Positions 1-7,341 of a DNA stretch of 18,199 bases are shown piece after piece (the first letter of the stretch is position 1; every line of letters starts with the position of its first letter). The notes beneath the pieces were generated by a model. The model saw only the letters and a program-made list of their open reading frames with translations, had not been told where the DNA came from and did no database searches. The position numbers and the translations under genes are program-made. The stretch comes from Prado023 sp032123675. Lineage in GTDB: Bacteria; Actinomycetota; Actinomycetes; S36-B12; CAIYMF01. Location of the stretch: NCBI GenBank assembly GCA_032123675.1, contig JAQBEX010000055.1:1-18199 (forward strand). Direction: 5' to 3'.

Positions 1-2
1 TG

Positions 3-135
3 CTGGAGTCGATCCCCGAGCTCGGCCTGACCGCCTACCCCCGGTGGGCAGAGCTGCTACGGACACTGTCCGAACCGCGACCAGGTGACCTGGACCGCTG
101 GGAGGACGAGGTCGATGCGATCAAGGCGTCCCAGA
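3..135 (+). pseudogene. Left-edge 3' fragment of an unrecognised plus-strand gene
   Basis: Reading from base 3 on the plus strand, about 45 codons look like genuine protein (for example the stretch LGLTAYPRWAELLRTL followed by an acidic DLDRWEDEVDAI) and nearly every third base is G or C. The frame then runs without a stop to 464. From about position 135 onward its translation turns into the Ser/Arg/Pro-rich text expected from reading an opposite-strand gene backwards. I infer that a real plus-strand gene enters from the left and is cut near 120-135, where the minus-strand ATPase remnant ends. I do not recognise the family. It could be the 5' part of the same interrupted gene whose 3' part lies at 1985-2469, or an unrelated gene. 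An alternative is that it is only a fortuitous open frame at the window edge. Confidence 0.35.
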
Positions 136-1990
136 AGGGCACCGACGGATCGAGGTCCAACCGCCGCATCTGCGCAGCCACGGCGCCGTGGAGTCGCAGC
201 GCGAGCCGGGAGTTGCCGCACCCGGCTGAGGCCATCCCCACTCCTTCGACCTCCCACATGATCTCCAGCAGGTCTCCCATCGTGATCGCAAGGCCCAGGC
301 TTCGTCGGTACGCCTCCAACGCGCGGGCGCTGTCACCGTCCATGAGGTCGCAGTCGGCCAGGAAGTGGTGGCCGAAGTGCGCTGATCGGAGGTCGTCCCC
401 TGCGATCCGGATGAGTTCCTCGGCCAGGGGACGAGCCAACGCGGCGTCTGCCTGGGTCACGTAGTACTGGCACAGCCCCGAACTGGTCCGGCGCACCAGG
501 GTGGGGATGCCGATGTCCGTGGCGATCGCGCGCTGCCGTGAAGGCCTCGCGGACGCCGTCGTCGTCGCCGGAGTAGAAGGGCCGCCCAACCCAGGCTGTC
601 GAGGGTTGCGCATTCCTCGACCCGGTCGCCGAGGCAGCGCCACAGCACCAGGGCAGCTTCAAGGTCGTTCCTGCCTGATTCAAGGTCCCCCCGGATCCCT
701 GCCAGGGATCCCCGAGCCGACAGGGCGCGCGCGCGATCGACGGGGTCGGCGTCCGCCGCCATGAGCGCGCGGTCGAGCAGCGCCCGGCCCTCACCGAGGT
801 GGGTGAGCGCCTCCCAGAACCACCCGAGCAGCCCGGCCAGCCGCAGCTCAGCTGCCTGATCGAGCCGGTGGGCGCGGTCAAGGGCAACCCGCATCTCGCC
901 GAGGACAGCCTCGAGCCCGTCGGCCTGGCCGTAGAGATCGTCGAAACGCACGCTGTGCGCGCTGGTGGCCCGGGCGGTCCAGTGGAGATATGGGCCAGGA
1001 GTGTGGCCTGCTCCTCGCCCGCTTCCCGCAGGTGGAGCCGCCCGTAGTCGCGCACCGTGTCGAGCATCCCGAAATGTGTCCTGCCGTCGGGACCGACATT
1101 GGCGACCACCAACGACCGGTCGGCCAGTCGCATCGCGGATTCTAGCGGGTCCCGCACCTCTCCGCCGACACACACGGCCTCGACGGCGCCTGCGGGCACG
1201 GCGGTCACGAACACCGACATCCGGCGCAGCGTGGCACGCTCCTGCGGATCGAGCAGGTCGTGGCTCCAATCGAGGGTGGCACGGATGGTCTGATGGCGTG
1301 CCACAGCCGTCCGGCCGCCCTCGGCGAGGAGCCCGAACCTGTCCTCGAGTCGATCGAGCACATCGGCAGGGGTCAGGACGCGCAGCCGGGCGGCGGCCAT
1401 CTCCAGCGCCAGGGGGAGCCCGTCGAGACGCCGGCAGATCTGGGCGATCGTCGCCACATCGGCGTCGCTGAGATCGTCAAGCCGGCGAACCCGGCTGGCC
1501 CGATCGACGAAGAGCCGAACGGCGTCAGTGGCCAGGAGCTCGGCCCGGGGCAGTCCCTCGTCGGCGGACACCGACAGGGGCGCCAGGCGTACGAGCGCCT
1601 CATTGGCCAGGCGCAGCGGCTCACGACTGGTGGCCAGGACCCCGAGACCCGGAGCCGCGCCGAGGAGGCGCTCGACCAGCCGTGCGCAGTCGTCGATCAG
1701 GTGCTCGCAGTTGTCGAGGACCATGAGCAGCGGACCCGGGCCGATCTGGGCCACCACGGAGTCGAACAGGCTGGTGTCGCCCTGCTCGGTGGCGCTGACT
1801 GATGCGGCGATGGTGGGCAGGATCCGATCCCCGTCGGGAACCGGGGTCAGGTCCACGAGGACGGTCCCTACGGGGAAGGAACCGAGCGCCAAGGAGGCCG
1901 CGTGCAGGGCGAATCGGGTCTTGCCGGTGCCCCCCGCGCCGGCCACCGTGACCAGCCGCTCACGTGACAGCAGTGGCGTCGGGCTGGGCC
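118..1990 (-). pseudogene. Frameshifted STAND/LuxR-type ATPase (COG3903-like) remnant
   Basis: The minus strand encodes an NB-ARC-like ATPase of the kind found in LuxR/AfsR-type regulators. Reading down from about 1970 it shows a Walker A motif (GAGGTGKTR), a Walker B motif (LLMVLDNCEHL), the ATSREPL signature, then RLDGLPLALEMAAARL and LDWSHDLL. After this, a TPR-like helical region continues only if the frame is changed three times: near 985-1000 (after the HLREAGEEQATLLAHI segment), near 575-585 (after LDSLGWAALL) and near 525 (before ATDIGIPTLVRR). The homologous text ends at FWDALI near 118-125. The N-terminus is also missing: upstream of the RERLVTVAG segment the sequence belongs to a plus-strand gene. 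Both ends plus three indels make this a pseudogene, unless the indels are sequencing errors. Intact members are long helical regulators that bind ATP and often carry a LuxR or BTAD DNA-binding domain; none is seen here. Confidence 0.75.
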
Positions 1991-2469
1991 GGGAGTTGGC
2001 GCAGTCCATCCGCGCGGTTCTGCTCGGGGAAGATCCGGGCGTGCCACTGTCCCGGCGCGGGGCCGCGGCGCTGGAGCGGCTGAGGGCAGAGCGCGCCGGC
2101 ACCGTCCACCCGGAGGGGACTGTGTTGGCTGTCGACGGGGACATCAGCCGTTGGTCGACCTACGCAGGCGGCGCAGCCAACACCAGCCTGGCCGCGGCCC
2201 TTGACTTGCGCGGATTCGAGGCCACCGCGGACTCCCTGGGGATCAGCGTCGCAGGGCGAATCGACGCCGAACAGGTCCGCGACGCGACCGCGGCAGGCCG
2301 GGCGGAGGCAGCCCTGCCCGCCATCACCGATGAGGCGCTGGAAGGGCTGAAGTTCTCAGCTGCCCTGCCGCGGGAGATGGCCGCGGAAGTCTTGGCCGAG
2401 CGGATCACCGACGCACCAACCGCGGCCACGGTCGCAGGATCCCCGATCCGGGTCGTGCTGCAGCAGTGA
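1985..2469 (+). pseudogene. C-terminal remnant of a probable DEAD/DEAH-box helicase
   Basis: An open plus-strand frame ending at the TGA at 2467-2469 contains about 160 residues that read as real protein: RAVLLGEDPGVPLSRRGAAA near the start, a GTVHPEGTVLAVDGD segment, and LKFSAALPREMAAEVLAERI near the end. From memory this resembles the C-terminal region of large actinobacterial DEAD/DEAH (Lhr-like) helicases. No helicase motif (Walker A, DEAD/H, motif VI) is present, so the assignment rests only on the tail. The frame is technically open further upstream, but that part is the antisense of the ATPase remnant, so the true coding match begins near 1985. I infer a truncated gene that lacks its own start. 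It may be split from the fragment at the left edge of the window. Confidence 0.5.
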
Positions 2470-2611
2470 GGCGGTACGCACCCCCGACAGGGCAGCGGTG
2501 GGTGGCGAAGGTGAGTGCGCCGCCCACGATGCCCAGGGCTCCGCAACCACCCGCCGCCTTCGTGAGTTGGGGCACAGGAATGTCTCGTGGTTTCCTGAGG
2601 TTGGAGCCGTC

Positions 2612-3535
2612 ATGAAGGCAATCACGTACGACCACTACGGGGACCCCGATGTCCTTGCCCTGTCCGATCTCCCGGAGCCGAAGGTGGGTCCCCACGAGGT
2701 GCTGGTTCGCGTGCGCAGCGCGAGTGTGAACCCGGTGGACTGGAAGGTCATGGCCGGCTACCTCGATGCGCTGATGGCCGTGCGCTTCCCCGTGATCCCG
2801 GGGTGGGATGTGGCCGGTGTCATCGAGCGGGTGGGGCTCGACGTCCCTGACTTCGCGGCAGGTGATGAGGTCATCGCCTATGCCCGCAAGGACTGGGTCG
2901 AACAGGGCACGTTCGCTGAGTTCGTCACCGTCCCGGTGCGCGCCCTGGCGCGCAAGCCCGCGGCGCTGGATTGGGATCAGGCTGCCGGGCTACCCCTCAC
3001 TGGGCTCACGGCCTACCAGCTGCTGAACCGGCTGGGGGTGGGCACCGGCGACGTCGTGCTGGTCCACGCGGCGGCTGGCGGGGTCGGCATCCTGGCCACT
3101 CAGATCGCCCTCGCCACGGGTGCTCGGGTGATCGGCACGGCCTCAGCGGGCAACCACGACGCTCTTCGGGCGCTCGGCGCGCAGCCGGTCGAGTACGGCG
3201 ACGGCTTGGCTGACCGCGTGCTGGAGTTGGCCCCGGGCGGGGTGGACGTCGTGGTCGACTGCGTCGGTGGTGTCCTGGAGGTCACCCAGGCCGTCCTCAA
3301 GCCGGAAGGTCGGCATGGCTCGATCGCCGACGGTTCGGTGGCTGGCGCCGGTGGGACGTACGCGTGGGTCAGTCCGTCCGGAGCTGACCTGCAGGCCCTC
3401 GCGGACCTCGCGGATGCCGGTCAACTCGCAGTCCCGGTCGCAGCGTCGTTCCCGCTGGAGGAGGTCGGCGACGCCTTCCGCCTGAGCCAGGCGGGCCACG
3501 TACGCGGGAAGATCGCCATTCAGGTCAGCCGCTGA
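2612..3535 (+). CDS. NADPH:quinone-type oxidoreductase (zinc-independent MDR family)
   Basis: The 307-residue product is a medium-chain dehydrogenase/reductase of the quinone oxidoreductase branch. The N-terminus (KAITYDHYGDPDVLAL) and the GroES-like segment (EVLVRVRSASVNPVDWK, about residues 29-45) are typical. The GWDVAGVIERVG block follows at about 64-75. The Rossmann nucleotide-binding motif HAAAGGVGILATQIA lies at about 152-166. The structural-zinc cysteines of alcohol dehydrogenases are absent, as expected for this branch, which reduces quinones or enones with NADPH. I chose the ATG at 2612 because GGAG (2603-2606) sits five bases upstream and the family N-terminus starts there; the frame is open further upstream but that text is not family-like. 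The gene is monocistronic, 142 bases after the helicase remnant. The exact substrate cannot be read from the sequence. Confidence 0.9.
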   Translation: MKAITYDHYGDPDVLALSDLPEPKVGPHEVLVRVRSASVNPVDWKVMAGYLDALMAVRFPVIPGWDVAGVIERVGLDVPDFAAGDEVIAYARKDWVEQGTFAEFVTVPVRALARKPAALDWDQAAGLPLTGLTAYQLLNRLGVGTGDVVLVHAAAGGVGILATQIALATGARVIGTASAGNHDALRALGAQPVEYGDGLADRVLELAPGGVDVVVDCVGGVLEVTQAVLKPEGRHGSIADGSVAGAGGTYAWVSPSGADLQALADLADAGQLAVPVAASFPLEEVGDAFRLSQAGHVRGKIAIQVSR

Positions 3536-3560
3536 ACTGAGGCATCCACGGGTGCTGGGC

Positions 3561-3593
3561 ACCGGATCCGGCCGACCGGATCCGGCCGACCGG
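3561..3593. repeat. 14-bp tandem repeat with palindromic core
   Basis: Two perfect adjacent copies of a 14-base unit (ACCGGATCCGGCCG at 3561-3574 and 3575-3588) are followed by a third partial copy (ACCGG). The unit contains the palindrome CCGGATCCGG, so each copy can form a small hairpin. It lies 25 bases after the oxidoreductase stop and may act as a weak terminator, but there is no T-tract. Confidence 0.8.
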
Positions 3594-3596
3594 TCT

Positions 3597-3659
3597 GCTG
3601 CCACCGACCGACCGAACGCTGCCGCCGACCGGTCGATCGCTGCCGGCGGCCGGCCGCTG
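3597..3659. repeat. Three imperfect 21-bp tandem repeats
   Basis: Three adjacent 21-base units at 3597-3617, 3618-3638 and 3639-3659 all begin with GCTGCC and continue with variants of accgaccgaccgaac. They differ at several positions, and the third is the most diverged. Together with the preceding 14-base repeats they fill most of the 185-base gap between the oxidoreductase and tspO genes. No gene is visible in this gap on either strand. Confidence 0.75.
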
Positions 3660-3720
3660 GGCTGCACGGCACCGAGGGTGCGACCGTGACCGCTGCGGAA
3701 TCATGCCTCATGCTGGAGCC

Positions 3721-4194
3721 ATGACCACCTGGCGGATCCTTGCGGCGCTCGCAGCCGTCGCGCTGGTCGTCGTCTACGCGGTGGGGTCGGGCGTCTGGGT
3801 CTCGACCAACCCCGGCTGGTACGCCGGGCTCGCGCGACCCTCATGGCAGCCGCCGGATGTCGTCTTCGGGCTCATCTGGCCGTACAACTTCATCGCACTT
3901 GCCGTGGTTGGCGTGATCGTCGCCCAGCGCGGCAGCGCCGGTCAGGTCGGCGCCTGGTTGGGCATTGCGGTGGTCAGCGTCGTGTGCGCGCTGTCGTGGG
4001 CTTACCTGTTCTACGTGCCTCACCAGCTGACCGCCTCAGCCGTGGCCCTTGCGGGCGCGGCCGCGCTGACGGCGGTCCTGGTGGTGGTCACCTGGACGGT
4101 CACCCGGGGCGGGGCGGTGGCGCTGCTGCCCTATCTGATCTGGGTGGGGCTGGCCACCTCGCTGGTGGTCGGCTATGCCCGGCTCAACGCCTGA
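3721..4194 (+). CDS. tspO: TspO/MBR family membrane protein
   Basis: The 157-residue hydrophobic protein has about five membrane segments and the tryptophan-rich signature of the TspO/peripheral benzodiazepine receptor family: ARPSWQPPDVVFGLIWP at about 38-54, LSWAYLFY at about 91-98, and LPYLIWVGLATSLV at about 136-149. The family binds tetrapyrroles such as protoporphyrin IX and is linked to stress responses; its exact role in actinobacteria is not settled. I chose the ATG at 3721 because GGAG lies four bases upstream; another in-frame ATG at 3703 lacks this spacing. The 3' end overlaps the end of the convergent amidase gene by 11 bases, so the two genes share no room for a terminator between them. 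Confidence 0.88.
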   Translation: MTTWRILAALAAVALVVVYAVGSGVWVSTNPGWYAGLARPSWQPPDVVFGLIWPYNFIALAVVGVIVAQRGSAGQVGAWLGIAVVSVVCALSWAYLFYVPHQLTASAVALAGAAALTAVLVVVTWTVTRGGAVALLPYLIWVGLATSLVVGYARLNA

Positions 4195-5698
4195 GCCCGG
4201 CTGCGACGGCGAGCCCCGCGCGCATCGGCCACGGTGCTGCTTCCTCCAGTTCCAGAGCGACCTCGAGCAGGCGGCGTTCGCTGCCGAAGGGCGCGGCCAG
4301 GTGCGAGCCGATCGGAAGCCCCGCCGCCGTGCGGCCCAGCGGCATTGAGATCGCCGGAGTCCCGGAGACGTTCTGCACGGGGGTCATCGAGGCGAACCTG
4401 ATCAGCCGGACCAGGTGGCTGCGGAACTCCACGTCGGGACCGAGGTAGCCGATGGGCGGCGCGGGGTATCCGGTCACGGGTGAGAGCAGCAGGTCGTGCC
4501 GCTCGAAGCCGACGTCGGGGGTGCGCGCGAGTCGCCGCAATCGGCGCAGTGATCCCGGCACCAGGTCCAACTGCCGGGAGAGCATCGCGCTCATGCCCCG
4601 CGTGAAGCCCTCGAGTTGGGAGGAGTCGAAACCCCGGCCGTAGAAGCTGCCGCCGCCGTGGTGGAGGAAGAACGCCAGCAGGCCCCAGTAGCGCAGGAAG
4701 TCCGCGGCGAAGCCGTCGGCGACCGGCGGGCCGACCTCCTCGACATGGTGGCCCAGGCCCTCGAGGAGCGCGCCTGTGGCCCGGACTGCCGCCACCGTCT
4801 CAGGCGCGATCGGCAGGCCCCGGCTGGCTGTGACGCACATGCCGATCCGTAGTCTCGCCGTCCCGGGATGGGTGACGTGGCCGATCGAGGGCAGCCCGGC
4901 GGCTGGGCGGGCTCGCTCCATCAGGGCATGGAAGAGGGCGGTATCGCGCACTGACCGGGTCAGGACGCCCTGGGCTGCGATCTTGACCGGGACCTTCTCC
5001 TTGAGGGGGTTCATCGGCAGCCGGCCGCGCGAGGGCTTGAGGCCGACCAGCCCGCAGCAGGACGCGGGGATCCGGATCGACCCGCCGCCGTCGTTGGCGT
5101 GGGCGATCGGTACGACGCCGGCGGCGACCATCGCTGCCGCTCCGCCGCTCGAACCGCCCGCCGAGCGCCCGATGTCCCACGGGTTGCGCGTGGCACCGAA
5201 CCTGCTCGACTCCGTGCTCGCTGTCAGGCCGAACTCCGGCAGTGTCGAGGCGCCCAACGGTTCAAGGCCCAGCTCGAGCATCGAGGTCACGATCGGGGAG
5301 CAGGCGGGCGCCGGGTGGTCGACCACAGCGCGTGAACCCTGCGTGGTCGGGAAGCCCGTGACCTCCTCGTTGTCCTTGATGAATGTCGGCACACCGGCAA
5401 GCCCCGCGTCAGCGGGTACGACGACCTCGGTGTGAACGGGCTCATCGAACCAGTGGGTGACCGCTTGCAGCTCCGGGTTCGCGGCCCTTGCCCGTGCCAT
5501 CGCCGCCGCTCGGACCTCGCTCGCTGATACCTCCCGCGCGGACAGCCGTGCCAGCAGGTCGGTGACGTCAGAGTCGCCGAGCGCGTCGTCCGTTGTGGTG
5601 TCGATGGTGTGCGGGGCATCGACGGCGGAACCGCGGCGTGCCAGCGACGCGGGGGCTGCGTCGACGGTCGAGTGCGGGGCGGATTCGCTCACGCCCAC
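4184..5698 (-). CDS. Amidase (amidase-signature family)
   Basis: The 504-residue protein is an amidase-signature serine hydrolase. The Ser-cisSer-Lys triad is visible: Lys108 in FIKDN, the cis-serine in RSAGGSSGGAAA (about Ser183/184), and the nucleophile Ser207 in DGGGSIRIPA. The CGLVGLKPSRGRLP block follows. The family hydrolyses C-N amide bonds; glutamyl-tRNA amidotransferase A subunits belong here, but no gatB or gatC lies nearby and the C-terminal half (SPVTGYPAPPIG, TPVQNVSGTPAISMPLG) is that of stand-alone amidases. The reported start is GTG at 5698. The first 40 or so residues are Ala/Ser/Thr-rich and not part of the conserved fold, so the real start could be further in, although no better Shine-Dalgarno site decides this. 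It is convergent with tspO, overlapping by 11 bases. Confidence 0.9.
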   Translation of the reverse strand: MGVSESAPHSTVDAAPASLARRGSAVDAPHTIDTTTDDALGDSDVTDLLARLSAREVSASEVRAAAMARARAANPELQAVTHWFDEPVHTEVVVPADAGLAGVPTFIKDNEEVTGFPTTQGSRAVVDHPAPACSPIVTSMLELGLEPLGASTLPEFGLTASTESSRFGATRNPWDIGRSAGGSSGGAAAMVAAGVVPIAHANDGGGSIRIPASCCGLVGLKPSRGRLPMNPLKEKVPVKIAAQGVLTRSVRDTALFHALMERARPAAGLPSIGHVTHPGTARLRIGMCVTASRGLPIAPETVAAVRATGALLEGLGHHVEEVGPPVADGFAADFLRYWGLLAFFLHHGGGSFYGRGFDSSQLEGFTRGMSAMLSRQLDLVPGSLRRLRRLARTPDVGFERHDLLLSPVTGYPAPPIGYLGPDVEFRSHLVRLIRFASMTPVQNVSGTPAISMPLGRTAAGLPIGSHLAAPFGSERRLLEVALELEEAAPWPMRAGLAVAAGLRR

Positions 5699-5733
5699 GA
5701 CAGTAGCCGCGCCCCGTCACGCGCGCCCGGGCG

Positions 5734-5790
5734 CGGTGGCTCGGAGCCACCGGAGCCCAGCGGAGGAGCCCCACCGGAGCCTGGGGGCTC
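5734..5790 (-). terminator. Hairpin cluster after the terC operon
   Basis: Downstream of the winged-helix gene on the minus strand are two inverted repeats. One is a near-perfect palindrome (CGGTGGCTC at 5734-5742 with GAGCCACCG at 5744-5752). The other pairs GAGCCCAG (5753-5760) with CTGGGGGCTC (5781-5790). Strong GC stems without a T-run are common as actinobacterial terminators. They also separate the operon from the amidase gene that follows on the same strand. Confidence 0.5.
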
Positions 5791-5814
5791 AGCGATCCGG
5801 GACGTGAGCATTGA

Positions 5815-6102
5815 TCAGACGAAGAGGGCCAACAGATCTCCGACCCGGTGATCGGCCTCGGCCGGGTGCCGGAACGGGCGGTGCGCATTGACCACGTAGT
5901 GCGTGCGACGGCCCTGGTGCACGCGGGTGAGATAGCCCTCATCCTCCAGGTCGCGCAGGATGTTCAGGGTCGCCCGCTCCGTGATGCCGACAGCCGCCGC
6001 GATGTCGCGGATCCGCGTGTCCGGGTTGCGGTTGACGTGGACGAGCACGTGGCCGTGGTTGGTCAGCAGGGTCCAGTTGCGCGCCGAAGCTGGGTCAGCC
6101 AT
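5815..6102 (-). CDS. Small winged-helix transcriptional regulator
   Basis: This 95-residue protein is a minimal winged-helix DNA-binding protein of the MarR/ArsR-like type. After the opening TLLTNHGHVLVHVNRNPD it has a helix-turn-helix (RIRDIAAAVGITERATLNILRDLEDEGYL, about residues 30-58) and a wing rich in basic residues (TRVHQGRRTHYVV). There is no ligand domain or metal-binding cysteine cluster, so a sensed signal cannot be inferred. Its ATG overlaps the last codons of the terC gene by eight bases (ATGGCTGA), which implies co-transcription and probably translational coupling. A role in controlling the terC operon is plausible but not shown. A candidate palindromic operator lies in front of terC (7180-7191). 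Confidence 0.8.
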   Translation of the reverse strand: MADPASARNWTLLTNHGHVLVHVNRNPDTRIRDIAAAVGITERATLNILRDLEDEGYLTRVHQGRRTHYVVNAHRPFRHPAEADHRVGDLLALFV

Positions 6103-7114
6103 GGACGTCCTCCTTCGTGTTGGGGTGCGTGTGCGCGGCGGTGTCCGGGCCCGTGCCCGGAGCCTGCTGCCCCGCGGGGTGCGGGCCGACGTGACCCTCG
6201 GATGGCCCGCGGGTCGCGCGCAGGCTGGCCACGATCGCGACCGTGATGATGCTGGCCACCACCCCCAGGCTCAGCCAGGTCGGCATCTTGTAGAGGTCCA
6301 CCTGGAGGACGAGCTTGATGCCGACCCAGACCAGCACGAGTCCCAGCCCCAGTTTCAGGTAGACGAAGCGGTGCATCAGGTCGGCGAGCAGAAAGTACAT
6401 GGCCCGCAGGCCCAGGATGGCGAACGCATTGGCGGTGAAGACCAGGAACGTCTCCTGGGTCACTGCGAAGATCGCTGGGATCGAGTCGACGGCGAAGACG
6501 ATGTCGGTGAACTCGACCAGGACGAGCACCAGGAGCAGCGGCGTGGCCATGAGCGCACCGTTGCGGCGGGTGAGGAACTTCTGGCCCTCGTACTCCTGCG
6601 TCATCGGGATGTAGCGCCGGAACAGCCGGACGACACCGGACCTCGCGGGATCGAAGTGCGTGTTGCGATGACGCATCATCATCACCCCGGTGAACACCAG
6701 GAAGGCCCCGAAGATGTAGAGGATCCAGAGGTACTCCTTGATCGCCGCGGACCCGGCCCAGATGAACAGCCCGCGCATGATCAGCGCGCCGACCACACCG
6801 AGGAACAGCACCCGATGCTGGAACTGTGCTGGCACCGCGAAGTAGCTGAAGATGATGGCCCAGACGAACACGTTGTCCACGGCAAGGGACTTCTCGATCA
6901 GGTAGCCCGCGTAGTACTGGCCGGCGAACTCCGCGCCTGACGTGGCAAGGATGATCAGGCCGAAGCCGATACCCATCGCAACCCAGACGGCCGACCAGAT
7001 GGCCGCCTCCCGGGCCGTGATGACGTGGGCGTCACGGTGGGCGAACAGGTCGATGACAAGCATCACCACGATCACCCCGAGGACGGCCAACCAGACCGTC
7101 GCGGGCACGTCCAC
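6095..7114 (-). CDS. TerC/Alx-family integral membrane protein (probable metal exporter)
   Basis: The 339-residue protein has about seven to nine membrane segments and the conserved acidic motifs of the TerC family: EKSLAVDNVFVW (Glu74, Asp80) and VEFTDIVFAVDSIPAIFAV (Glu201, Asp204, Asp210). The central loop contains FRRYIPMTQEYEGQKF, typical of the group. Characterised relatives (Alx in E. coli, MeeF/MeeY in Bacillus) export manganese; the name comes from tellurite resistance. The tail after residue 300 is a His/Pro/Gly-rich cytoplasmic or periplasmic extension. Translation starts at GTG 7114 with an AGGAG eleven bases upstream. It is first in a two-gene operon with the winged-helix gene and divergent from the baeRF gene. 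Its own leader shows no riboswitch; the riboswitch-like element nearby is on the other strand. Confidence 0.9.
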   Translation of the reverse strand: MDVPATVWLAVLGVIVVMLVIDLFAHRDAHVITAREAAIWSAVWVAMGIGFGLIILATSGAEFAGQYYAGYLIEKSLAVDNVFVWAIIFSYFAVPAQFQHRVLFLGVVGALIMRGLFIWAGSAAIKEYLWILYIFGAFLVFTGVMMMRHRNTHFDPARSGVVRLFRRYIPMTQEYEGQKFLTRRNGALMATPLLLVLVLVEFTDIVFAVDSIPAIFAVTQETFLVFTANAFAILGLRAMYFLLADLMHRFVYLKLGLGLVLVWVGIKLVLQVDLYKMPTWLSLGVVASIITVAIVASLRATRGPSEGHVGPHPAGQQAPGTGPDTAAHTHPNTKEDVHG

Positions 7115-7164
7115 TGGTCTCGAAGCTCCTGTCTTGGGCGGGCAGTATTGACGAAACGTAGTTC

Positions 7165-7197
7165 ATCTATCGTGCCGTGTTCGAGTTCGAAATGCAA
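7165..7197 (-). promoter_or_regulatory. Putative terC promoter with TTCGA-GT-TCGAA palindrome
   Basis: On the minus strand a TTGCAT (7192-7197) and a GATAGA (7167-7172) resemble a -35/-10 pair, though the spacer is long (about 19-20 bases). Between them lies an inverted repeat with five-base arms, TTCGA (7180-7184) and TCGAA (7187-7191). Its position inside the promoter suits an operator, perhaps for the winged-helix protein encoded in the same operon. This is inference from position only. Confidence 0.35.
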
Positions 7198-7210
7198 CTT
7201 TCGAGGGCTG

Positions 7211-7238
7211 TTACATGCAATGTGATTCATGCTATCGT
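7211..7238 (+). promoter_or_regulatory. Putative promoter of the baeRF transcript
   Basis: TTACAT (7211-7216) and TATCGT (7233-7238) form a sigma-A-like pair with a 16-base spacer. This local A/T-rich patch stands out in GC-rich DNA. Transcription would start near 7245, right at the first base of the riboswitch-like leader described next, which supports both calls. Confidence 0.5.
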
Positions 7239-7245
7239 CTTCGCA

Positions 7246-7341
7246 AGAGGGGAGTACCCCATCACCCAGCAGTCGTCAGCACGTCCGATCCGAATCGGTC
7301 CGGTTGCTGGGGGTCGCGACCCGCGGCCGGGGAAGACCTCG
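7246..7341 (+). promoter_or_regulatory. yybP-ykoY-like manganese riboswitch in the baeRF leader
   Basis: The plus-strand leader has the hallmarks of the yybP-ykoY element. A P1 stem pairs GAGG (7247-7250) with CCTC (7337-7340). An internal loop has GGAGTA (7251-7256) on the 5' side and AAGA (7333-7336) on the 3' side. P2 pairs CCCC (7257-7260) with GGGG (7329-7332). These match the family's conserved AGGGGAGUA and GA-AGACCU sides. A third helix, CCCAGCA (7265-7271) with TGCTGGG (7305-7311), encloses a CCGAT/ATCGG hairpin. The family binds manganese. The 3' side of P1 could instead pair with the Shine-Dalgarno GGAGG (7356-7360), suggesting translational control. I recognised this by eye; a covariance-model search is needed to confirm it. 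Confidence 0.7.

Noticed and set aside
3561..3659. Possible CRISPR array
   Set aside because: Units are directly adjacent without unique spacers and no cas genes are nearby, so these are plain tandem repeats.
5960..6940. 326-codon open frame on the plus strand
   Set aside because: It is antisense to the TerC gene. Runs of Glu/Gln/His/Asp reflect the complement of a membrane protein, not a real product.
7115..7240. Manganese riboswitch on the terC strand
   Set aside because: The minus-strand leader of terC contains neither the GGGGAGUA core nor matching P1/P2 stems; the core is only on the plus strand.
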